Origin: JAFGJU01 sp964570935
GTDB taxonomy: Bacteria > Eisenbacteria > RBG-16-71-46 > JAFGJU01
Reading direction: 5' to 3'
DNA length: 64,000 nucleotides
Assembly (NCBI GenBank): GCA_964570935.1
Contig: CAZMZP010000073.1
Span: forward strand, 38,167-102,166
The first letter of the stretch is position 1; each line of letters starts with the position of its first letter. Shown here in pieces: positions 35,501 to 43,232 of this stretch. Below the pieces are notes generated by a model. The model was not told the origin of the DNA, did no database searches, and saw only the letters and a program-made list of their open reading frames with translations. The translations under genes were made by a program, and so were the position numbers.

Positions 35501-35974
35501 AAGGCAGTCAAGGCGCTGCTGAGGGAGACGCGGGAGAAGAACGGATGGCTGATCCTGAACTACCACAACGTGCTTCCCCGGGGTTCGTCGGAAGCCAAGT
35601 GCTACGCGCGCCTGGACCCTGAAGAACCGTACTCTGTCACGCCCGGTACCTTCCTTGCGCACATGAAGTTGCTGGAATCCAGCGGATTCTATGTCGCTCC
35701 CGAGGGTGATGTGTTAACGTACATACTCGCAAGAGACAACACAAGGCTGTCTGTCTGGGAAGACGGCGACGAAGTAGACATAAAGGTCCTTAGCGGAAGT
35801 GCCGACGTTGAATACGTAACAAAGTTGACGCTTGTCATCAAGCTGCCCTGGAAGAAGGTTGGGGTTCTGGTGAGTCCCGGCGGCGCGGGCTACGAGCTGC
35901 AAGCCGTGGTCGGCGGCGTCATTACGGTAGAAGCCGCCCCGGGGAGCCGGGTGAGCGTGCGTCGCATGGAGTGA
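32555..35974 (+). CDS. Secreted fusion: glycoside-hydrolase-like TIM barrel plus CE4 polysaccharide deacetylase
   Basis: A 1139-residue exported enzyme. A signal peptide comes first; GTG at 32576 may be the real start. At about residues 60-450 is a clan-A glycosidase-like barrel (FKGFNIGA, GANAIRVYTLHPPQ, candidate acid/base Glu208 in LEP and nucleophile Glu363 in GETG). A middle region (about 480-730) looks like a carbohydrate-binding or FnIII-type domain. At about 800-1020 is a NodB-type deacetylase with SFDDG (811-815), SHGFRH (878-883) and LILNYH. Hydrolase first and deacetylase last is the PelA order; PgaB has the reverse. Probably trims and deacetylates the polymer made by the GT2 protein downstream. 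Confidence 0.82.
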   Translation: MRSKVDAVPRLLRALLAVVLVQALAGACAAEPGPAPTPGGRDRASPPSEAQVRCRGESFEILSDGRWTPVFFKGFNIGAAPPGKFPGEFAITKAQYSKWMGELAELGANAIRVYTLHPPQFYEALAEHNSRNGSQTLWLFQGAWCELPDDLDFYNDSFSGEFRSEIRRVVDAVHGAAAVPERRGHASGTYAADVSRWVAGYVVARELEPFAVIHTNEAHPGISAFGGHYLTVAKGSPTECWLAGMCDFLVGYELEKHGCAHPVSFTNWPTLDPISHPTERERGETRAYHDEDAVSLDPAVVRPTENFDAGFFATFHAYPYYPDFMNLDPGYCATTDEHGPCNYAGYLRDLKSTLKGMPLLIGETGVPTSRGIAHFQPQGLNHGGATEAEQGAQNCRIVEDCFSNGTAGVLLFELFDEWFKDNWLVDDFELPADRDVLWQNVQDAEEFFGVLAEEPPAWPGPGFVDWSRVPPLCSDTHGDPLDAPEDVLSYCRRDLSELRAASDSRYLYLRVRTWAVDCSPEYLCEPPSRRPCPCGARLLIGLDVLDRDRGDTRFPVVSDFTTQAGMEFVIYVQDADSAALLIDSGYNYSRFSRVLDRGEFKLCPWPFRPSVNSDGKFEHLIVETNRERVDAAGRVYPALHLDAGKLKYLKSSGAAAPADGDWRVSEGGRSVELRIPWALLNVTDPSSRSVLDDSAGTRELEVTKTDGIAITVLSLTGGKRPRVADAMPNPVRDGEGYVIPRGDIPVYTWTGWEDVKYVERRKGSFGAVSSCLSSLPGAPGPSMAGAKTPASGVRARIALWPGNRPAAASVSFDDGTASQVEHALPILESLGLKATFGLCGAWTEPERMKLELAPGCVREQLSDADARTLRGLGHEIASHGFRHIFLDTLRETALADEMRLARSSVESALGHEAGRAGMFAEPAEGGVAMFHYPFSRWNERVKEEVAAAGFLGARSIGRINSASPDRYLLESVPVVSDRVPDMKAVKALLRETREKNGWLILNYHNVLPRGSSEAKCYARLDPEEPYSVTPGTFLAHMKLLESSGFYVAPEGDVLTYILARDNTRLSVWEDGDEVDIKVLSGSADVEYVTKLTLVIKLPWKKVGVLVSPGGAGYELQAVVGGVITVEAAPGSRVSVRRME

Positions 35975-35976
35975 AG

Positions 35977-37608
35977 ATGAGACTCTCGAGGCAGTTGTTC
36001 GTGACTCTCGCGTTGCTCGCGATACCGCTGGGGTGTGCATGCGCGTTGTGCCAGAGCGCTCCGGCTTTCGGGCAGACCGTCCTGGGCGAGTCGAACGAGC
36101 CCCAGGCGCAGGAGCCGGAAGACCAGAGATTGAACGAGGCGCGCGCCCTGATATACGACGGCCGATACGCCGAGGGCATGGCCATCCTTGATGGACTGCT
36201 GTCAGAGCGGCCGGACTCGAGAGAGGCGCTGTTCCTGCTGGGCACCGCGTACGAATGGCAGGACCAGCTGGACGAGGCCCAGAAGATATACAGAACGATA
36301 GTCTCAGTGAACGAGAACGACCTGGAAGCGTGGGAACAGGTAGCGAAGCTGGACGCCTGGCAGGGCAGGCACGAGGAGGCCATCTCGCTATACGGGAAGC
36401 TCATTTCCAGGTTTGGCGACAGGCCTTCTCTGCTGGTGGGACTGGCCAGGTCCTTGAGCTGGGCGGACAGACTCGACGAGGCGCTTCTTTACTACGACAG
36501 GGTGCTGCTCCAGGAGCCGGAAAACCCGGATGCACTGGCGGGAAAGGCGCAGGTGCTGAGATGGACGGGGGATATGCGGGCCGCCAGGACCGTCATAAGC
36601 AAGGCTCAGAGCTCCAGCCCGTCGCACCCCGAGGTGAGGAGGGAGGCGGAGCAGATCCGGCTCGCCATGAGCCCCAAGGTCACGGTTTCGTACCTCGAGT
36701 CCCTGGAGAAGGACTACCTGCGCACAGGAGGCTCCTCCTCCTACAACCTGGGAAACAGGACCTGGAGGGCGGAAGCGGACTTCTTCCCCCAGCTGCTGGA
36801 ATCGGTGAGCCTGGACATCTGGTCATCGCGCGACTGGGAGCTTGACAGGGCCCTTGGAACCGAGAACTTCCGTTTGTCCTCACTCGGGTTCTCCGCGGGC
36901 GTGGGCGTCCCGCTGGGCGACCTGGGCACCGCGGGCGGGAGCTTCAGCATCAGGGAATTCGAGAGATACAGGGAGAACGTGCTCTACCCGCTGTACAGCG
37001 AGGAATCGCGCGTTCAGGACTACGAACTGTGGCTTTCGGCTGGACGCGGACGGTGGAGCTTCGGCGCCAATCTGAGCACCTACCCGTACTTCCACAAGGA
37101 AGACAGGGTGACACCGCCAATCAGAAAGCTGGAGATAGGACAGCAGACCGTGGGAAGAGTCCAGGTCGGGAGGCACCTGACCAGGACGTCGTTCGCCGCG
37201 GTGGGTTGCGAGTTTGGTGACTACTCTGAAGAGAACGACCGCGTGAGAGTGTTCGGCAGCGTCGAGGGTTCGCCATCCGGCGCCGACTGGGTGTACCTGA
37301 AGTACGCCGCGTACTTCCAGGATTTCGATTCGACCTCGCGCGACTACTTCGCGCCGATGAACGAGTTCAACCACAAACTGCAGGCTCAGTTCAGCAAGTC
37401 GCGGGGCAGGAACTTCGTGAGCGCGGGCTTGACGCTCGGGCAGTCGCATTCCAGAAACTTCGGCGACATTTTCTCGGTGGCCCTGTCCGGGTTCGCGTCG
37501 CACACGCTCGCGCAGAGATGGAAGGTGTTCGCAGACGGGTTTCAGTCGTACGACGACAACGACTATTCCGTCGGCTCCATACGGGTCGGGCTGGAGCTGA
37601 CGCTCTGA
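35977..37608 (+). CDS. TPR protein with outer-membrane beta-barrel (YaiO/PgaA-like exporter)
   Basis: A 543-residue protein with a signal peptide (about 1-32). About four to five TPR units follow (about 50-225; for example ALFLLGTAYEWQDQLDEAQKIYRTI). The last 300 residues alternate aromatic-rich beta strands ending in VGSIRVGLELTL, as in YaiO-family outer-membrane barrels. TPR plus barrel is the plan of PgaA, PelB and BcsC, which pass polysaccharide through the outer membrane. The ATG at 35977 follows GGAG by 5 bp and lies 2 bp after the previous stop, so coupling to the deacetylase fusion is likely. Confidence 0.8.
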   Translation: MRLSRQLFVTLALLAIPLGCACALCQSAPAFGQTVLGESNEPQAQEPEDQRLNEARALIYDGRYAEGMAILDGLLSERPDSREALFLLGTAYEWQDQLDEAQKIYRTIVSVNENDLEAWEQVAKLDAWQGRHEEAISLYGKLISRFGDRPSLLVGLARSLSWADRLDEALLYYDRVLLQEPENPDALAGKAQVLRWTGDMRAARTVISKAQSSSPSHPEVRREAEQIRLAMSPKVTVSYLESLEKDYLRTGGSSSYNLGNRTWRAEADFFPQLLESVSLDIWSSRDWELDRALGTENFRLSSLGFSAGVGVPLGDLGTAGGSFSIREFERYRENVLYPLYSEESRVQDYELWLSAGRGRWSFGANLSTYPYFHKEDRVTPPIRKLEIGQQTVGRVQVGRHLTRTSFAAVGCEFGDYSEENDRVRVFGSVEGSPSGADWVYLKYAAYFQDFDSTSRDYFAPMNEFNHKLQAQFSKSRGRNFVSAGLTLGQSHSRNFGDIFSVALSGFASHTLAQRWKVFADGFQSYDDNDYSVGSIRVGLELTL

Positions 37609-37619
37609 GGTAACTGGTA

Positions 37620-38708
37620 GTGATAATCCCTCTGTACATACTCTACTGGGTCTTCGTGATCCTCGTGTTCTTCGTGCTGGCGACGGTGCTGGCCGCCGGG
37701 CTGAACCGGATGGTGTCGAGTTCGCGCCAGGCCAGAGACCGGGCGCATCGGACGAGGGCGCGCGAACTGCTGCTTTCGTTCTCGCGCGAAACGGGCGAGA
37801 GAAGGGGAGTGCTGCTGGGACAGATCCAGAGCTTCCTGAGTCCGGAGACGGCCGAACACGTGGCGCTGGCACTCCACAGGCTGGAGCCTCCGGGCAGACG
37901 GGACGTCGTGGCGTTGTTCGAGTCCGGCGGGATGGTGTCGCACTTCATCAGATTGCTCAAGACCGGGTCCAAGTGGAACAGGGCGAAGGCGGCCAGGATC
38001 CTCGGCGAGCTCGACCTGCCTGTGGCCTCCGCGGCCCTGTACAAGGCGCTGGACGACTCCGACCCGGACGTGCGGAACGTGGCCGCCAGGGCTTTGAGCC
38101 GCCTCAGGCATCCGATGGCCCAGTCAGTGCTGATCTCGGTCCTGGGCAAGCATGAGGAACCAGTCTCTTCGCGCATCGCGGCGATGTTCATCGAGGCCGG
38201 CGCGGCCTCCGTTCCTTTGCTGATAAAGAACATGAGGAACGACAACTGGCGCGCCAGGTTCTGGTCGGCGGAGATACTCGGACAGGTTGGCGACCAGCGC
38301 GCGGAAAGGGCGCTGATCTCGGCCCTGGGTGACGCCAGCGCCGACGTCAGGTCGGCGGCCGCGAAAGCGCTGGGCAAGACGGGAACCGGCGCGTCGGTGG
38401 AACACCTCGTGCCGCTGCTTAGGGACGAAGAGTGGTTCGTACGCTGCCACGCCGCGTGGGCCCTCGGACGGCTCAAGGCGGTGGACGCCATCGGCGAGCT
38501 GGCGCACGGTCTGCGCGACAGGTCGTGGTGGATGCGCAAGAACACGCTGGAGGCGCTCGCGAACCTCGGCGACAGCGCCATCCCGGCTCTGATGCACGCG
38601 CTCGAGGGAGACGACAAATTCGCCAGGGAAAGCGCCCTGGAGGCGCTGCAGAAGCTGGGTGTGGAGGTCCGCGGGTCCGGCGGGGAAGGCAAGGTGGGCG
38701 AGAGATGA
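37620..38708 (+). CDS. Membrane-anchored HEAT-repeat protein
   Basis: A 362-residue protein. One N-terminal membrane helix (about residues 3-28, IIPLYILYWVFVILVFFVL) is followed by HEAT/PBS-lyase-type repeats from about residue 90 to 350. Repeating forms such as A...LG.lg...a...L...l.D.d..VR..AA.AL are obvious. It starts with GTG, with GAGG 9 bp upstream. It lies between the outer-membrane barrel and the GT2 gene, overlapping the latter by 4 bp, so it is likely a scaffold on the cytoplasmic side of the synthase. A HEAT protein is not part of the classical Pga, Pel or Bcs sets. Confidence 0.8.
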   Translation: MIIPLYILYWVFVILVFFVLATVLAAGLNRMVSSSRQARDRAHRTRARELLLSFSRETGERRGVLLGQIQSFLSPETAEHVALALHRLEPPGRRDVVALFESGGMVSHFIRLLKTGSKWNRAKAARILGELDLPVASAALYKALDDSDPDVRNVAARALSRLRHPMAQSVLISVLGKHEEPVSSRIAAMFIEAGAASVPLLIKNMRNDNWRARFWSAEILGQVGDQRAERALISALGDASADVRSAAAKALGKTGTGASVEHLVPLLRDEEWFVRCHAAWALGRLKAVDAIGELAHGLRDRSWWMRKNTLEALANLGDSAIPALMHALEGDDKFARESALEALQKLGVEVRGSGGEGKVGER

Positions 38709-40135
38709 CATACCTGCACCTCATGGCTCTGGAACACGCTCTCTTCATCGCGAGCATCGTGATACTCGTTTACTTCTCGGCGCTGCAGGTGCTGCTCCTG
38801 GTCTTGACTCTCCTGTCTTTCCTGGACATGAGGCGCAGACTGAGGCAGAACTATTACACCGACTTCGAGTGCATGGCCAGGTCACACTTCACGATGCCGG
38901 TGTCGATAGTCATCCCGGCTCACAACGAGGCGGCGGTGATAGTGCCGTGCGTGGACTCGGTGCTTTCGCTGGATTACCCCGAGTTCGAGGTCATAGTCCT
39001 CAACGACGGCTCGACGGACGAGACTCTGGCGCTTCTGAAGAAGGCCTTCCAGCTCGTGGAGCGCCGCTTCGTGTACAGGAAGAGCATTCCCACCGGCGAC
39101 ATAACCGCCATATACAAGTCCGCTTCAAGACCCAACCTGACGGTGGTTGACAAGCGGCACTCGGGCAAGAGCGACAGCCTCAACATAGGCATCAACCTCG
39201 CCCGGTACCATCTGTTCTGCAGCATCGACGCCGACTCCCTGTTCCAGTCGAACGCGCTTCTCAGGATAGTGAGACCCATTCTCGAGAGCCCGGACGAGGT
39301 CGTGGCGGTGGGAGGCCAGGTCCGGGTGGCCAACGGATGCGTCGTGGAGGATAACCGCGTTGTGGAGCCGCGACTCCCGCGTAGACTCCTGGCCGCCTTC
39401 CAGGTGGTCGAGTACCTGAGAGCGTTCGTGGCCAGCAGGCTGGGCCTGAGCCGCATAAACAACCTGCTCATCCTCTCTGGCGTGTTCGCGCTGTTCAGGA
39501 AAGACATGGTCATACAGGCCGGCGGATACAAGTCCAACACCGTGACCGAAGACATGGAGCTCGTGGTCAGGCTTCACAGGTTCGTCAGAGAGATCAGCGA
39601 GAAGGGGCAGCGCTACCGCGTCGTGTTCCTGCCGGACCCCATCTGCTGGACTGAGGTGCCCGTTTCGCTCCGCAATTTGGCGCGCCAGAGGAACCGGTGG
39701 CACAGGGGCCTGATTCAGTCCATCTCACAGAACATCAAGATGCTGTTCAACCCCAGGTACGGAAGCGTAGGTTTCCTGGGAATGCCCTACTACTTCTTCT
39801 TCGAGATGCTGGGCCCGATAGTGGAGTTCGTGGGTTACCTGCTCATCCCGCTGGGTTACTTCCTGGGGATACTGTCGCTCACGTATTTCGTCACGTTCCT
39901 GCTCTTGGCCATCGTGGCCGGCACCCTGCTGTCCACGCTGGCAGTCCTGCTCGAGGAGGCCAGCTTCGGCCTGTACAAAGGTTGGGGCGACTTCGCCCGG
40001 ATGATGTCGCTGGCGCTCTTCGAGAACTTCGGCTACCGTCAGCTCACCCTCCTCTTCAGACTGAAGGCGACGGTCGATTTCCTGTTCGGCAGGAAGGACT
40101 GGGCCAAGACGAAGAGAGAAAACGACACTCGTTGA
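38705..40135 (+). CDS. Membrane-embedded family 2 glycosyltransferase (processive polysaccharide synthase)
   Basis: A 476-residue GT2 enzyme of the PgaC/BcsA/hyaluronan-synthase type. An N-terminal helix (about 12-38) is followed by a GT-A domain with VIPAHNE, NDGSTDET (100-107), DADS (175-178), TED (281-283) and QRNRW (328-332, the QxxRW of processive enzymes). C-terminal helices lie at about 350-440. It would polymerise a nucleotide sugar and push the chain across the inner membrane. No PilZ domain is seen. The ATG overlaps the HEAT gene stop. The stop codon overlaps the -35 of the next promoter. Confidence 0.9.
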   Translation: MTYLHLMALEHALFIASIVILVYFSALQVLLLVLTLLSFLDMRRRLRQNYYTDFECMARSHFTMPVSIVIPAHNEAAVIVPCVDSVLSLDYPEFEVIVLNDGSTDETLALLKKAFQLVERRFVYRKSIPTGDITAIYKSASRPNLTVVDKRHSGKSDSLNIGINLARYHLFCSIDADSLFQSNALLRIVRPILESPDEVVAVGGQVRVANGCVVEDNRVVEPRLPRRLLAAFQVVEYLRAFVASRLGLSRINNLLILSGVFALFRKDMVIQAGGYKSNTVTEDMELVVRLHRFVREISEKGQRYRVVFLPDPICWTEVPVSLRNLARQRNRWHRGLIQSISQNIKMLFNPRYGSVGFLGMPYYFFFEMLGPIVEFVGYLLIPLGYFLGILSLTYFVTFLLLAIVAGTLLSTLAVLLEEASFGLYKGWGDFARMMSLALFENFGYRQLTLLFRLKATVDFLFGRKDWAKTKRENDTR

Positions 40136-40160
40136 CAACCGCGTCCGTGTCTGCTATCTT
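40132..40160 (+). promoter_or_regulatory. Consensus promoter of the four-gene membrane cassette
   Basis: -35 TTGACA (40132-40137, overlapping the GT2 stop codon), 17-bp spacer, -10 TATCTT (40155-40160). It is one of the best promoters in the window and marks a new transcription unit, giving a leader of about 50 nt. Confidence 0.75.
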
Positions 40161-40218
40161 TCCGCTCACGTAGCGAACGTGTCAGCCGGGCTGATTCACA
40201 CTTGAGCTGGTAGAGATA

Positions 40219-41118
40219 GTGCGCAGCACCAAGCCGATTGTTCTCTTCGCCGTGTTTCTCCTGCTGTTCGCCTGCGGCCACGTCCTGACCGCCATGGCGC
40301 AGGAGTCCGCTCCGGCGCCCACGACCGCGGCCGAGGGGCCCGTCAGGTGGTTCGACCCTGCCAGGGCCAACATCGCCATCGTGGTCGCGGTGTTCTTCAT
40401 CCTGGTCCTCATTTTCATCAGACAGGCGGGTAAGGGCGCGTCTTACTTCATACGTAAGATCGCGGGGCTTGACGCCATCGAGGAAGCCATAGGCAGGGCC
40501 ACCGAGATGGGGAAGCCCGTGCTCTACGTCCCCGGCATCGACGACGTCAACAACATCCAGACGATTTACAGCATGGTCATACTGGGCAACGTGGCCAAGC
40601 TCGTGGCCAGGTACGAGACGTCTCTCATCGTGCCGGTCTGCAGGGCGTTCGTGGTCCCACTGGCCGAGGAGACGGTCAAACAGGGGTACCTCGACGCGGG
40701 ACGCCCCGAGGCCTACAACCCGAACAACATCAGATACCTCTCCGACGAGCAGTTCGCCTTCACCGCGGGAGTGGACGGCATAATGCTCCGCGAGAAGCCC
40801 GCCGCGAACCTTTTCCTGGGCTCTTTCTTCGCGGAATCGCTGGTGCTGGCGGAGACCGGTTTCAGCACCGGGGCAATACAGATCGCCGGGACCGCGAACA
40901 TACACCAGCTTCCGTTTTTCGTGGTGGCCTGCGACTACACGCTCATAGGCGAGGAGTTCTACGCGGCGACGGCGTACCTTTCCAAGGAAGCAAAGCTGGT
41001 CGGCACGCTGAAGGGCTCAGACTGGATGAAGATCTTGATCATCGGGGTCTTGGTGGTTGGGGCCGTGCTCGAGACGTTCGGGGTGACGGCCCTTACGAAA
41101 TGGTTCATCGTGCAGTGA
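40219..41118 (+). CDS. Membrane protein of unknown function (DUF6754-like)
   Basis: A 299-residue protein that I recall as DUF6754-like; no function is known to me. It has an N-terminal hydrophobic segment (about 7-26, possible signal or anchor), a helix at about 49-68 (NIAIVVAVFFILVLIFIRQ), a soluble domain of about 190 residues and a C-terminal helix (about 273-293). The soluble domain holds GKPVLYVPGIDDVNN, LAEETVKQGY and FFAESLVLAETG, the last repeating acidic residues in a conserved-looking way. Start is GTG at 40219. It is first in a four-gene cassette with its own promoter. Confidence 0.75.
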   Translation: MRSTKPIVLFAVFLLLFACGHVLTAMAQESAPAPTTAAEGPVRWFDPARANIAIVVAVFFILVLIFIRQAGKGASYFIRKIAGLDAIEEAIGRATEMGKPVLYVPGIDDVNNIQTIYSMVILGNVAKLVARYETSLIVPVCRAFVVPLAEETVKQGYLDAGRPEAYNPNNIRYLSDEQFAFTAGVDGIMLREKPAANLFLGSFFAESLVLAETGFSTGAIQIAGTANIHQLPFFVVACDYTLIGEEFYAATAYLSKEAKLVGTLKGSDWMKILIIGVLVVGAVLETFGVTALTKWFIVQ

Positions 41119-41128
41119 GAACCGTACA

Positions 41129-41749
41129 ATGAAGAAAGAAATCCCACTCCTGATAACGGCGATCTTCGGGTCGTTCATGGTCATAGACTACTTCGTGCCG
41201 CACCCTTCCGTGTCTGCCGTGGGAGAGAACCTCCAGCAGTGGGCGATAATCGTCATCTCGTTCTCGTACGTTCTGGGAGTTGCCAACATCGCCCGCATCA
41301 ACGGCCAGAAGATATCCAAGCGCTCGAAGGACTGGCCGTACGCGATTCCGCTCCTGGCGGGACTGGCCTTCATGCTGGGCGTGGGCATCTTCGGCGGGAT
41401 TAGAGAGGGGACCCTGTTCAACGACTTCTACCTCTACGCCTACACGCCGATGTCCGGGACGATGTTCGCCTTGCTGGCATTTTTTATTGCCTCCGCGGCC
41501 TTCAGGTCCTTCCGCGTCAGAACGGTTGAGGCGGGGCTTCTGGCCGCGGCTGCGATAATCGTGATGTTGGGTAGGGTTCCGGTGGGCGCCGAGATATGGG
41601 ACAAGCTGCCCGCGGTCTCGGACTGGATTAACAACGTGCCGCAGATGGCCGCCAAGCGCGCCATACTCATAGGCGCGGCCCTGGGCGCCATTTCGACAGG
41701 GCTGAAGATCATCCTGGGCCTGGAGAGGAACTATCTGGGCGGGGAATAG
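41129..41749 (+). CDS. Six-helix membrane protein of unknown function (cassette gene 2)
   Basis: A 206-residue integral membrane protein with about six helices (near residues 5-23, 36-55, 69-90, 108-125, 133-150, 175-196). The loop after helix 2 is basic (KISKRSKDWPY). No catalytic motif is visible. It is 10 bp after the first cassette gene and 1 bp before the third, so the proteins probably form one complex. It could be a channel or scaffold subunit, but nothing in the sequence proves it. Confidence 0.72.
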   Translation: MKKEIPLLITAIFGSFMVIDYFVPHPSVSAVGENLQQWAIIVISFSYVLGVANIARINGQKISKRSKDWPYAIPLLAGLAFMLGVGIFGGIREGTLFNDFYLYAYTPMSGTMFALLAFFIASAAFRSFRVRTVEAGLLAAAAIIVMLGRVPVGAEIWDKLPAVSDWINNVPQMAAKRAILIGAALGAISTGLKIILGLERNYLGGE

Positions 41750-41750
41750 A

Positions 41751-42560
41751 ATGGAGAAGGTCGACAGACGTTACATATTCCTGGCCATACTGCTGGTGGT
41801 GCTGGTGCCGCTTCTTGCGCCCTTGGGCCTGCCCATCAGGATCAGCAGGGAAGTGCAGTCCGCGTACGACGCCGTGGCCAGGGTGCCGGACGGTTCCAAG
41901 GTGTACTTCGCCGCGGACTACGACCCATCCACGATGCCCGAGCTTCATCCGATGGCGATGGCCACGCTGGACCATCTGTTTTCGAAGAACTGCAAGGTCA
42001 TAGGCGCTTGCCTCTGGCCCGGGTGCCCCCCCCTCCTTGAGGATGCCCTGCGCCGCATCGGAGAGGAGAGGTACGGAAAGAAATACGGCGTGGATTTCGT
42101 CAACCTGGGGTATAAGCCCGGGAATGAAGTCGCCATGGTGAGCGTTGGAAGAAGCATACCTGCCACTTTCCCGGCTGATTTCTACGGCACGCCGGTAGAG
42201 AGCCTGGAAGTGATGCAGGGCGTGCGGAGCCTGACGGACCTCGCCATACTCGTCAACATCTCGGCCGGGTATCCGGGTACGAAGGAATGGGTCCAGCAGG
42301 TGCAGTCAAGATACCACGTGGTCCTCGTCGCCGGATGCACGGCGGTCAGCGCTCCGGAGTACTATCCGTATTTCCAGTCAGGCCAGCTTTCGGGGCTGAT
42401 GGGAGGACTGGCCGGAGCGGCCGAATACGAGAAACTGGTCGGAAGGCCGGGCACGGCGACGAGAGGAATGGACGCGCAGTCGCTCGGCCACATAGCCATA
42501 GTAATATTCATAGTGCTTGGGAACATTCTGTATTTCGCGTCAAAGAAGAAGGCGGCCTAG
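41751..42560 (+). CDS. Membrane protein with large soluble domain flanked by two helices (cassette gene 3)
   Basis: A 269-residue protein with an N-terminal helix (about 8-28), a soluble domain of about 210 residues, and a C-terminal helix (about 243-262, HIAIVIFIVLGNILYFA). The domain has a Rossmann-like rhythm (GSKVYFAADYDPSTMPE, KVIGACLWPGCPP, YHVVLVAGCTAVSAPEY) and several short cysteine-containing turns. The helix-domain-helix plan matches cassette gene 1, suggesting that both face the same side. Function unknown. It is 12 bp before the fourth gene. Confidence 0.73.
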   Translation: MEKVDRRYIFLAILLVVLVPLLAPLGLPIRISREVQSAYDAVARVPDGSKVYFAADYDPSTMPELHPMAMATLDHLFSKNCKVIGACLWPGCPPLLEDALRRIGEERYGKKYGVDFVNLGYKPGNEVAMVSVGRSIPATFPADFYGTPVESLEVMQGVRSLTDLAILVNISAGYPGTKEWVQQVQSRYHVVLVAGCTAVSAPEYYPYFQSGQLSGLMGGLAGAAEYEKLVGRPGTATRGMDAQSLGHIAIVIFIVLGNILYFASKKKAA

Positions 42561-42572
42561 GGAGGTAGTCGG

Positions 42573-43208
42573 TTGCTTCCAGCACCTTTCGTGAATACGA
42601 TGGCGGCTCTGCTTACGCTGGCCGTGTTCAGCTTCTTGTACAAGGACAACCCCTTCTACAAGTTCGCCGAGTACTTGTTCGTCGGCATCGCGGCCGGCTA
42701 CATCGTGGCGCTCGAGTACCATAACGTGATAATCCCGAACCTCTGGAGACCGCTTGTGGGGGGGGATCTGAAGCTCCTGGTGCCCTTCGTGCTGGGCGTA
42801 CTCCTGTTTTCCAGGTTCACTTCGAGCCTCGGATGGCTGAGCAGGTGGGCCATAGGACTCATGGTGGGCACTTTCTCGGGGCTTGCCATAATCGGATTCG
42901 CGCAGGGAGACCTCGTGGCGCAGATCCAGGCGAACATGCTTCCGCTGAAGACGGATACCCTGCTGGGCACTTTCAGCAATTGGGTCATCTTCGTGGGGCT
43001 TCTGACCAGTCTGGTCTACTTCTTTTTCTCGAAGGAGCACAAGGGAGCGCTGGGCGCCTCGGCGAAGCTGGGGATATGGTTCCTCATGGTATCCTTCGGC
43101 GCCTCGTACGGCTTCACCGTGATGTCGAGGTTCTCTCTCCTGATAGGCAGGCTGCTCTTCCTGCTGGTGGACTGGCCCGCTTCGTTCGGGTTTTACTGGT
43201 TGCACTAG
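42573..43208 (+). CDS. Polytopic membrane protein of unknown function (cassette gene 4)
   Basis: A 211-residue protein with about six to seven helices covering most of its length (for example LLTLAVFSFLYK, KLLVPFVLGVLLF, WVIFVGLLTSLVYFFFS). It starts with TTG at 42573, with GGGAGGT about 6 bp upstream. The helix content resembles cassette gene 2, so the pair may form a membrane core holding the two soluble-domain proteins. No known family was recognised. The next gene (ligase) begins 25 bp later and may be read through. Confidence 0.72.
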   Translation: MLPAPFVNTMAALLTLAVFSFLYKDNPFYKFAEYLFVGIAAGYIVALEYHNVIIPNLWRPLVGGDLKLLVPFVLGVLLFSRFTSSLGWLSRWAIGLMVGTFSGLAIIGFAQGDLVAQIQANMLPLKTDTLLGTFSNWVIFVGLLTSLVYFFFSKEHKGALGASAKLGIWFLMVSFGASYGFTVMSRFSLLIGRLLFLLVDWPASFGFYWLH

Positions 43209-43232
43209 CGCCTCCTGGACCTGCATTCTCAC

